Assembly: GCA_009778865.1 (NCBI GenBank)
Contig: WRFJ01000055.1
Location: forward strand, 1 to 6,542
Length of the DNA: 6,542 bases
Reading direction: 5' to 3'
Source of the DNA: Chloroflexota bacterium
Lineage (GTDB): Bacteria > Chloroflexota > Dehalococcoidia > Dehalococcoidales > WRFJ01
Positions 1 through 5,181 of the stretch are shown one piece after another; position 1 is the first letter of the stretch; the number at the start of each line of letters is the position of its first letter. Made by a program: the position numbers and the translations under genes. A model generated the notes under the pieces. The model did not search any database and had not been told where the DNA came from. It saw nothing but the letters and a program-made list of their open reading frames with translations.

Positions 1-30
1 AATGCAGCAGTTATTATGTATTTTTATTCT

Positions 31-51
31 CATTAATCTTCCATTAATCTT
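31..51. repeat. 10-bp direct repeat with 11-bp period
   Basis: CATTAATCTT occurs at 31-40 and again, exactly, at 42-51. The period of 11 bp is about one helical turn. Tandem half-sites at this spacing are typical of OmpR/PhoB-family response-regulator sites. The repeat lies upstream of both candidate tat promoters, where an activator could sit. The repeat is directly visible; a role as an operator is inference, and in AT-rich DNA it could be chance. Confidence 0.4.
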
Positions 52-85
52 TATGGGTTACTATACAGCAAGTTCACTGCAAAGA

Positions 86-114
86 CTGACATTTTACTAC
101 CTCTCTAGTATATA
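86..114 (+). promoter_or_regulatory. Candidate distal promoter of the tat operon
   Basis: CTGACA (86-91, 5 of 6 matches to the -35 consensus) is followed after exactly 17 bp by TATATA (109-114), which overlaps TATATT (111-116, 5 of 6 to the -10 consensus). This fits a housekeeping-sigma promoter with a leader of roughly 145 nt before the first tat gene. AT-rich DNA yields such matches easily. Confidence 0.35.
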
Positions 115-180
115 TTAAGGCGTCTCTTTAATAAACTTTTGCAATTTTTCGGCTTATAGCTTTTATAGGATTGTCTATTA

Positions 181-189
181 TGTTACAAT
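181..189 (+). promoter_or_regulatory. Candidate proximal extended -10 promoter of the tat operon
   Basis: TGTTACAAT carries the TG extension one base before TACAAT (184-189, 5 of 6 to consensus). No good -35 hexamer lies 16-18 bp upstream (161-166 is TTTTAT), so this would be an extended -10 type promoter. Transcription would start near 196 and include both leader hairpins at 205-227 and 238-256. Confidence 0.4.
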
Positions 190-204
190 ACAAAAACAGT
201 TCTA

Positions 205-227
205 GCCTAAGAGATTAAAAGTTAGGC
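205..227 (+). promoter_or_regulatory. Leader inverted repeat (6-bp perfect arms)
   Basis: GCCTAA (205-210) is the exact reverse complement of TTAGGC (222-227), with an 11-nt loop. No T-run follows on the + strand, so it is not a terminator. It sits just downstream of the proximal -10 box, a position fitting either an RNA leader stem or a repressor site. Confidence 0.35.
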
Positions 228-237
228 AATAATTAAT

Positions 238-256
238 TAAGACTTTTGAAGTCTTA
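238..256 (+). promoter_or_regulatory. Hairpin directly upstream of the first tatA ribosome binding site
   Basis: TAAGACTT (238-245) pairs perfectly over 8 bp with AAGTCTTA (249-256) around a TTG loop. One base later comes the SD core GGAGG (258-262). The stem could stabilise the mRNA 5' region or tune ribosome access. It buries the TTG at 246, which argues against that codon as the start of the gene. Confidence 0.5.
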
Positions 257-266
257 CGGAGGAAAC

Positions 267-572
267 GTGCCTTTTAAGATGCTTGTACACAAATTTAGAA
301 TGGGTCCCCTCGAATTGGTCTTAATCGGAGTAATTGTTTTGTTAGTTTTCGGGGTAGGCAAACTACCAGAGGTCGGCAAAGCTTTAGGCAAGGGCCTACG
401 TTCGTTCAAAAAAGCTCAGGATGGCGATTTTGATAACGACGAAGATGATGAGAAGGAAGTTAAAGTGGAAGCGGTAGCCCCCAATAGTGCTCAAGCTCCC
501 GAACCAGTTGTTGCTCAAGCTCCCGAACCAGTTGCTGAACGCGCATCTGAAGCCGATAAATCGGAAATTTAA
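267..572 (+). CDS. tatA: Twin-arginine translocase subunit TatA
   Basis: Pore-forming or membrane-weakening subunit of the Tat system, which exports folded proteins. Numbered from GTG 267, a transmembrane helix (about residues 14-29, GPLELVLIG onward) leads into the family hinge FGVGKLPE (28-35) and an amphipathic helix ending RSFKKA (45-50). Then comes a very acidic stretch (about 52-64) and a Pro/Ala/Glu-rich tail with two tandem copies of AQAPEPV(V/A) at 75-90. The frame is open from TTG 246, but GGAGG (258-262) lies inside that extension, so GTG 267 (4-nt spacing) is preferred. ATG 300, giving MGPLEL, matches the usual TatA N-terminus but has no obvious SD. The +-charged extension (K4, K9, R11) before an N-out helix makes ATG 300 a serious alternative. 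First gene of tatA-tatA/B-tatC, 47 nt before the next. Confidence 0.9.
   Translation: MPFKMLVHKFRMGPLELVLIGVIVLLVFGVGKLPEVGKALGKGLRSFKKAQDGDFDNDEDDEKEVKVEAVAPNSAQAPEPVVAQAPEPVAERASEADKSEI
489..535 (+). repeat. 24-bp in-frame tandem duplication in the tatA tail
   Basis: Two adjacent 24-nt units (about 488-511 and 512-535) are identical except for the last base. They encode AQAPEPVV and AQAPEPVA in the disordered cytoplasmic tail of TatA. The near identity at DNA level suggests a recent slippage duplication, so copy number may vary between strains. Confidence 0.8.
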
Positions 573-600
573 AATATTTTTAGGTATAATTATTTTTTGA

Positions 601-608
601 AAGGAGGG
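601..608 (+). promoter_or_regulatory. Strong SD deciding a TTG start
   Basis: AAGGAGGG precedes two possible starts. ATG 610 is only 2 nt away and gives ATG CTT TAA, a two-codon dead end. TTG 620 is 12 nt from GGAGG, longer than usual, but opens the second Tat gene with MGIGFGQIL, the expected N-terminus. TTG 620 is therefore chosen. Confidence 0.6.
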
Positions 609-619
609 CATGCTTTAAG

Positions 620-976
620 TTGGGTATAGGTTTTGGTCAGATTTTGATGATAATGCTGGTAATTTTGTTGGTTGTTGGCCCGCAGAAGCTGCCTGAATAT
701 GCCAAAAAACTGGGGTCAGCTCTTGGCAAAATTAAACAATACACTACTGGATTAACCAAAGATTTTACTAAGATTCTTACTACCGAAGATACACCTTCTT
801 CTTCTGTTAAAAAAGACACTTCTGCTAGCGGACAAGCGGGTGATTTTATAGGTAATCAGATAGGCAAATCATTAGGAGGCAACAATAACCCTATAGGTTC
901 AGCTGTTTCCGATGCTATTTCCAATAAAGTGGGTAAAAGCCTTTCCGGTTTCTTAAACGATACCGATGGCAAGTAA
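620..976 (+). CDS. Second TatA/TatB-family translocase subunit (TatB-like)
   Basis: Single-span Tat subunit. From TTG 620 it begins MGIGFGQIL, has one transmembrane helix (about 4-20), the TatB-like hinge GPQKLPE (20-26), and an amphipathic helix (about 27-50). A Ser/Gly/Asn-rich tail contains two related motifs, GNQIGKSLGG (78-87) and SNKVGKSLSG (101-110). The GIGFxxIL start and GPQ(K/R)LP hinge resemble TatB, which in TatABC systems works with TatC in the receptor complex. However, the Glu near residue 8 of E. coli TatB is Gln (Q7) here, as in E. coli TatA. The TatB role is therefore likely from divergence from the first copy and gene order, but not proven; a TatA paralogue is the alternative. 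The gap to tatC is 50 nt. Confidence 0.88.
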   Translation: MGIGFGQILMIMLVILLVVGPQKLPEYAKKLGSALGKIKQYTTGLTKDFTKILTTEDTPSSSVKKDTSASGQAGDFIGNQIGKSLGGNNNPIGSAVSDAISNKVGKSLSGFLNDTDGK

Positions 977-1026
977 ACCTACTGTGGGATTTTTTTATAT
1001 AATACTGGGGAGAGATTTACATAGAA

Positions 1027-1833
1027 ATGAGCAATACGGCTAAAACAACTAAAGCATCAGGAGGTGCCATGCCCATATCTGGGCATTTTGGCGAAATGCG
1101 TAGCCGTATTTTTAAGGCGGTTATCGGCGTAGTCGTCGGCACCATTATTGCTTTTATTTTCTATGATCCGTATGTTACCAATTTTTTAATGTGGCCAAAA
1201 CCGGACGCTGTAAATCTTCAAGCTATTGAAGTTTTGGAAACACTGACAGTAATGTTTACCGTCAGCCTTACTTGCGGTATTATAATTGCTATGCCGTATA
1301 TTATATATCAGCTTTTTGCTTTTATAAAGCCAGCTTTGACAGATAAAGAAAAGCGTTATATATATATGGCCGTGCCGGCTATAGCTGGTCTTTTCCTTTT
1401 GGGAGTGGCTTTTACTTACTTTATAGCTTTGCCTCCAGCCTTAAATTTTCTAATGGGATTTAATCCGGAAAGTGTTTTAGTTGCGCCGCAATATAAAAAC
1501 TATGTCAGTATTGTTACACGTGTGCTATTAATAATGGGCGTATGTTTTGAATTGCCGCTGTTATTTATGGCCTTAGCCACTTTCGGCGTGATTAAAAAAG
1601 GTTTTTTGGGTAAATGGCTTAAAATTTGGATAATTATCGCTTTTATTCTTGCTGCTATTATTACTCCCACTATGGACCCTATTAACCAAAGTATCATTGC
1701 CGGGGCGTTGATAGTGTTGTATCTAGCATCAATATGGCTAGTGGATTTAGCGGCTGGGGCACGCGAAAGACGTCTGAAAAAAGAAGCTGCTGCTGAACTA
1801 GCCTATGTGCGAGCTCATCCTGAAGACGATTAG
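1027..1833 (+). CDS. tatC: Sec-independent protein translocase TatC
   Basis: Polytopic receptor that recognises twin-arginine signal peptides. After a short polar N-terminus comes HFGEMRSRI (20-28, family HLxELRxRL), then six predicted transmembrane segments at roughly 29-46, 73-95, 112-134, 160-183, 197-212 and 220-241. FAFIKPALTDKEKRY (97-111) matches the conserved first cytoplasmic loop with its Glu/Arg pair (E108, R110). CFELP (173-177) holds the conserved membrane Glu, E175. ITPTMDPINQ (212-221) matches the ITPxxDxxxQ motif. Length of 268 aa is normal. Start uncertainty: ATG 1027 has only GGGGAGAG 12-14 nt upstream, while ATG 1069 (residue 15, MPISGHFGEM) has AGGAGGTG directly before it and would give 254 aa with the same core. 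A terminator follows, closing the operon. Confidence 0.96.
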   Translation: MSNTAKTTKASGGAMPISGHFGEMRSRIFKAVIGVVVGTIIAFIFYDPYVTNFLMWPKPDAVNLQAIEVLETLTVMFTVSLTCGIIIAMPYIIYQLFAFIKPALTDKEKRYIYMAVPAIAGLFLLGVAFTYFIALPPALNFLMGFNPESVLVAPQYKNYVSIVTRVLLIMGVCFELPLLFMALATFGVIKKGFLGKWLKIWIIIAFILAAIITPTMDPINQSIIAGALIVLYLASIWLVDLAAGARERRLKKEAAAELAYVRAHPEDD

Positions 1834-1848
1834 CATATTATGATTTAG

Positions 1849-1880
1849 ATAGCGAACCTATAAACGGTTCGCTATTTTTT
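1849..1880 (+). terminator. Rho-independent terminator after tatC
   Basis: ATAGCGAACC (1849-1858) pairs perfectly over 10 bp with GGTTCGCTAT (1866-1875) around a 7-nt loop. The right arm runs into T1875-T1880. It begins 15 nt after the tatC stop and separates the tat operon from the redox operon. Confidence 0.88.
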
Positions 1881-1980
1881 GGAAAGTTACAAAATTACCG
1901 TAGGTTTCTTGTGCTTTTGTTATTTTTTGTTCTAACTGGTTTTTTATTTAGTTTTTTCAAAAAATTGTTTATAAAATCTA

Positions 1981-2010
1981 TTGACGATACTTTACCGCTG
2001 GTGTTAAACT
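1981..2010 (+). promoter_or_regulatory. Candidate promoter of the redox operon
   Basis: TTGACG (1981-1986, 5 of 6 to the -35 consensus) is followed after 18 bp by TAAACT (2005-2010, 4 of 6 to the -10 consensus). It is the best sigma-70-type pair in the gap and would give a leader of about 120 nt. The weak -10 would suit an activated or repressible promoter. Confidence 0.4.
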
Positions 2011-2021
2011 CAATAAGTTTA
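2005..2021. promoter_or_regulatory. Inverted repeat overlapping the candidate -10 (possible operator)
   Basis: TAAACT (2005-2010) and AGTTTA (2016-2021) are perfect reverse complements with a 5-bp spacer, CAATA. The left arm coincides with the proposed -10 box, where a bound repressor would block RNA polymerase. It does not match the FNR/CRP, Rex or Fur consensus well, so no regulator is named. Confidence 0.35.
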
Positions 2022-2134
2022 CAGACGATTAAGCTGTGTCCTTAAAAGATAAAAGCTTGGTCGCTTATTTTTTATGATGGTTAAAGACAGAGGGTTTTTA
2101 TACCCTTAAAAATAAACAAAGAGGCGTAGAAAAT

Positions 2135-3334
2135 ATGCAGAAAAACTTTTGGCAAACGCGCAGTAGGCATATTTTAATCATTCTTGCCGTTTTATCTTTA
2201 GTCGGTGCTCTTATTTTTGGGCAAGTTACGGGCGGCAAGACGGATGTATATGAATACCTGCCAGATATTATTCCCGCAGGTTCAACGGCTACTCTTATAG
2301 CCGAGGAACCAGTTCAAGGAAACTATGTATACAGAGTAGATCTCAACGGTGATCTTTATGGGTATGTAACTTTTGGCGAAGGTAAGGGCTACAATGGTAC
2401 TATGGTAGTTATGACTCTATGGTCGGCTGATGGTGTGGTATTGGACATACAAGTACCTAAACAAGTTGAAACTCCTTCTTACTATGTCCAGCTTGAACAG
2501 CAAGGCCATTTCCAAATGTATATAGGTAAGGTTTACAATTCCGATTTTATTTTGGGCAATGGCGTTGATGCTACTAGCGGTTCTACTCGTTCCTCCGAGG
2601 GTGTAAATACCGGTTTCTTAAATGGTTTATACCTAATGAGCGATAAAGTACCAGATTTTGCCGGCGTTGCAAAACCGGATAAACCTATAGTATGGCAGAC
2701 AGTGCCAGTTATTGGCTTGGTGGTTTTATTAATCTTTGTATTCATTATTCGCATGATCCCAGCTTTATCCAAAATTACTGTTCTGCGTTATCTTACTTTA
2801 TTCGGCGGCTTAATAGTACTGGGCTTTATTGCCAGTGCTCCGTTGTCACTGGCCAACTTTGCTGCTTGGGCGGTAGGCTTTGTGCCCGATATATCCACCA
2901 ATATTTATATTTACATATTGGTATTTAGTGTAGTAGGCCTAGCGGTTATTTTTGGTAAAAACTTCTATTGCTACTGGATTTGTCCCTTTAATGCTATTCA
3001 GGAAGGTACTCATTTCTTGGGTGCTTCTAAAGTGCGTCCGGTGACCAAGCGCCAACTAGCCTTACGTAATGTGCGTTATTTTGTACTGTGGGCAGCGCTG
3101 ATGATTACTTTCATTATGCGCAATCCTTCATTTGCTGTTTTTGAGCCGTGGGCTACGCTTTTTCACTGGGATGCAGGCACAATATCTACCTGGCTGTTAG
3201 TAGCAGCCACTATCGGTACATCGGTATTCATCTATAACTTCTGGTGTCACTATTTGTGCCCAGTAGGTGCTGTTATGGACGTTGTATTAAATATTAGAAA
3301 ATGGTTTGTCGGTCTCTTTAGGAAGACTGTTTAA
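2135..3334 (+). CDS. NosR/RdhC(PceC)-like membrane flavoprotein: FMN-binding domain plus CX3CP electron-transfer domain
   Basis: Predicted transmembrane electron carrier. A helix (about 12-30) is followed by an extracytoplasmic FMN-binding domain (about 35-183) with DATSGST (145-151). This is a variant of the (S/T)GA(S/T) flavinylation motif, and T151 would carry covalent FMN. Five further helices follow (about 188-207, 218-237, 257-274, 312-329, 350-368). CYWICP (279-284) and CHYLCP (371-376) are the two CX3CP motifs of the NapH/NosR family. Flanking Lys/Arg (K299, R301, K305, R306; R388, K389) place both on the cytoplasmic side. At 399 aa it lacks the C-terminal ferredoxin modules of NosR, so its architecture is closer to RdhC/PceC of organohalide respirers; this does not imply dehalogenation. 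AAAGAGG lies 10 nt before ATG 2135. The ApbE that would flavinylate it is two genes downstream. Confidence 0.88.
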   Translation: MQKNFWQTRSRHILIILAVLSLVGALIFGQVTGGKTDVYEYLPDIIPAGSTATLIAEEPVQGNYVYRVDLNGDLYGYVTFGEGKGYNGTMVVMTLWSADGVVLDIQVPKQVETPSYYVQLEQQGHFQMYIGKVYNSDFILGNGVDATSGSTRSSEGVNTGFLNGLYLMSDKVPDFAGVAKPDKPIVWQTVPVIGLVVLLIFVFIIRMIPALSKITVLRYLTLFGGLIVLGFIASAPLSLANFAAWAVGFVPDISTNIYIYILVFSVVGLAVIFGKNFYCYWICPFNAIQEGTHFLGASKVRPVTKRQLALRNVRYFVLWAALMITFIMRNPSFAVFEPWATLFHWDAGTISTWLLVAATIGTSVFIYNFWCHYLCPVGAVMDVVLNIRKWFVGLFRKTV

Positions 3335-3341
3335 GGAGGTG
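3333..3341 (+). promoter_or_regulatory. Near-perfect SD overlapping the upstream stop codon
   Basis: AAGGAGGTG starts inside the TAA stop (3332-3334) of the flavoprotein gene and lies 9 nt (from GGAGG) before ATG 3349. This extended anti-SD match points to strong, possibly coupled translation of the oxidoreductase gene. Confidence 0.75.
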
Positions 3342-3348
3342 TCTAGAG

Positions 3349-5166
3349 ATGAGCAACATTAAATTTAGCATTGATAATACTAGGCACGAGCCGATTATTG
3401 TTTCCACCAAGAAAAGTAAAGCCGGTGCTTTTATTTGGAATCAGGATATGTGCGTGGGCTGCAGTAGTTGTGAACGTGTTTGTCCTACTAGTTCCATAGA
3501 TATAAAAAGAGATACCGATGCTGTGGTAAAACGCATAAATATAGCCCCTTGTTCTCAGGCCTGTCCGGCTGGCATAGACGTTTCACGCTATATACGTTTA
3601 GTAGAACAAAATAAATACGCTCAATCTTTGGGCGTAGTGCGTGAAAAATTGCCCTTACCCAGCATATGTGCTTTTGCTTGTTTTCACCCTTGTGAAAGCC
3701 AATGTCAACGTTGCAACAAAGACAGCGCGGTGGAAATACGCGCTTTAAAAAGGGCGGCTGTGGAAAATGGTGGCGAGTCATGGAAGCAATACATTGTGAA
3801 ACATGATAAAACAGGTAAAAAGGTGGGCATTATAGGTTCAGGTCCGGCTGGTCTTACTGCTGCTTATTATTTAGCTCGTAAAGGTCATGATGTGACTGTC
3901 TACGAAGCTTATGAACAGGCTGGCGGCTTTTTGCGTTATGGTATTCCTGATTATCGTTTACCTAAAGAAACGATTTTGGATGCTGATATTTCCGTTATTA
4001 AAGAAGCTGGAGTCAAGATTATCACTAATCATCATGTAGATTCTGTGGAAGCTTTAAAGAAAAGTCACGACGCTGTCATTGTTGCTTTTGGCACCCAGTA
4101 TGGTGTGGTGCTTAATATACCAGGTAAAGATAAAAAAGGCGTATTGGTTGGCATTAAATTCTTAAAAGATTGCAATAGTGGTCACCGGCTAGATTTTAGT
4201 GGTAAAAAAGTTTTGGTCTTAGGCGGTGGCGGCGTAGCTTTAGACTGTGCTCGCACAGCCATTCGTCTAGGTGCTTCTATGGCTTCTATGGCTTTTTTGG
4301 AAGATTTGCACAATATGTTGGGTACCGAAGAAGAAATAGTCATGGCTTTGGAAGAAGGTGTTAAATTCTATCCTAGCCGCACATTTGTAGAAATACAAGG
4401 TGACGAGAATGTTTCTGGCGTGAAGGTACGCAATGTAAAAGAGTTTTGTTTTAACGAACAAGGCATATGTGAAATGCAGACAATTGAAGGTTCTGACCAT
4501 GTATTGAATGCCGACATAGTAATTTTTGCTACCGGTCAACGTACTTATACGCAGCCTTTTAGCGGCAGAGAAGATGATCATAGTTGTTTAAGCGTAGATG
4601 CTGAAAAGAAAACTTCCAAAGAAGGCATTTGGGCCTGCGGTGACGTTTCTTGTGGTGCTACCAATATTATTGAAGCTGTGGAAAGTGCTAAATTAGCTGC
4701 TGCATCAGTAGATAAAGCTTTAGGTGGCAGCGGCGATATAAGCGAAATGCTGGCTCCTGCGGTTAGTGTTGAAGAATCATTGATGCTTAAAGCTAATAGT
4801 ATAGCACGCACCAGCTTAGTGACTTCGCCTGCTGTGCGCAAGACTGGTTTTGAATCAGAAGAGCGTGCTTTAAGTGTTGTTGAGGCACCTAGAGAAGCTG
4901 GTCGTTGTTTAAGATGTGATCTTGGTCATCCGGTAGAAAAATATACTGTTAATAATGCGGCCTGCTTATATTGCGGTCGTTGTATGGAAGCTTGTAACTG
5001 GCATGCCATTAAAGTTGGTGGTGCTCCGACCGATCTAACCGGCACTCGCCATAGCCGTGAAGCAGCCTTGGAAGGTGACCGCACTTTCGCTACTACATTA
5101 ACTATTATTGTCGCGGCTGTAATAGCAATGGTTGTTGCCATTATAATCAGCAAGTTTTTTGCCTAA
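3349..5166 (+). CDS. GltD-like FAD/NAD(P)-dependent iron-sulfur oxidoreductase with C-terminal membrane anchor
   Basis: Predicted electron-input subunit. In order: an N-terminal [4Fe-4S] ferredoxin motif CVGCSSCERVCP (35-46); a GltD-type Fe-S domain (about 62-140) with C68, C72, C107, C111, C115, C119; an FAD Rossmann fold with GSGPAG (163-168) and E185; a nucleotide-binding fold with GGGGVALD (292-299); the FAD-closing motif ATGQ (394-397) and ACGD (429-432); and a second ferredoxin-like site, C539, C542, C545, C549, followed by Asn rather than Pro. Residues 580-601 form a hydrophobic helix near the C-terminus (end at 605). Preceding Arg residues (568, 570, 578) predict that the catalytic body is cytosolic. 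Glutamate synthase small subunits lack such an anchor, so glutamate synthesis is unlikely. The cofactor may be NADH, since E318 stands where NADPH enzymes usually have Arg. The gap to apbE is 15 nt. Confidence 0.88.
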   Translation: MSNIKFSIDNTRHEPIIVSTKKSKAGAFIWNQDMCVGCSSCERVCPTSSIDIKRDTDAVVKRINIAPCSQACPAGIDVSRYIRLVEQNKYAQSLGVVREKLPLPSICAFACFHPCESQCQRCNKDSAVEIRALKRAAVENGGESWKQYIVKHDKTGKKVGIIGSGPAGLTAAYYLARKGHDVTVYEAYEQAGGFLRYGIPDYRLPKETILDADISVIKEAGVKIITNHHVDSVEALKKSHDAVIVAFGTQYGVVLNIPGKDKKGVLVGIKFLKDCNSGHRLDFSGKKVLVLGGGGVALDCARTAIRLGASMASMAFLEDLHNMLGTEEEIVMALEEGVKFYPSRTFVEIQGDENVSGVKVRNVKEFCFNEQGICEMQTIEGSDHVLNADIVIFATGQRTYTQPFSGREDDHSCLSVDAEKKTSKEGIWACGDVSCGATNIIEAVESAKLAAASVDKALGGSGDISEMLAPAVSVEESLMLKANSIARTSLVTSPAVRKTGFESEERALSVVEAPREAGRCLRCDLGHPVEKYTVNNAACLYCGRCMEACNWHAIKVGGAPTDLTGTRHSREAALEGDRTFATTLTIIVAAVIAMVVAIIISKFFA

Positions 5167-5181
5167 GGAAGGGTTAGAGAG

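Larger units (their letters stand above)
1881..2134. other. Intergenic promoter/leader region of the redox operon
   Basis: About 250 nt with no credible coding sequence on either strand. It is T/A-rich (several T6 runs, and TTTTTTCAAAAAA near 1952-1964). It holds a candidate promoter at 1981-2010, an inverted repeat at 2005-2021, and a small leader hairpin, AGGGT (2091-2095) with ACCCT (2102-2106), whose right arm ends 28 nt before the ATG at 2135. The spacing suggests that the redox operon has its own transcriptional control. Confidence 0.6.

Noticed and set aside
1..36. Open frame ending at TAA 34-36 (+ strand) as the tail of an upstream gene, or a minus-strand ORF starting at 33
   Set aside because: Only 11 codons each, with no recognisable motif and a weak or absent SD; not supportable as genes.
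246..266. TTG 246 as the tatA start
   Set aside because: It lies in the loop of a perfect hairpin, has no SD of its own, and the extension contains the GGAGG that serves a later start.
585..590. Perfect TATAAT between the two tatA-family genes (and another at 998-1003)
   Set aside because: Neither has a -35 match at 16-18 bp or a TG extension; such hexamers are expected in AT-rich gaps.
610..618. ATG 610 after AAGGAGGG as a start or leader peptide
   Set aside because: It reads ATG CTT TAA, stops at once, is only 2 nt from the SD, and is out of frame with the Tat gene.
978..996. Weak hairpin plus T7 between the TatB-like gene and tatC as a terminator or attenuator
   Set aside because: The stem is only 4 bp with a G-T wobble (CCTA/TGGG), too weak to call; tatC is most simply co-transcribed.
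2051..2073. AAGC/GCTT hairpin followed by T6 in the redox operon leader as a terminator or riboswitch expression platform
   Set aside because: The stem is only 4 bp before a mismatch, and no known riboswitch core is recognised upstream.
2135..3334. Reductive dehalogenase accessory protein (RdhC) in a dehalogenation locus
   Set aside because: Architecture is similar, but no RdhA/RdhB-like gene is in the window; the fold is shared by other respiratory systems.
3349..5166. Glutamate synthase small subunit (GltD)
   Set aside because: No large subunit nearby; the extra N- and C-terminal Fe-S sites, the membrane anchor and the redox operon context point elsewhere.
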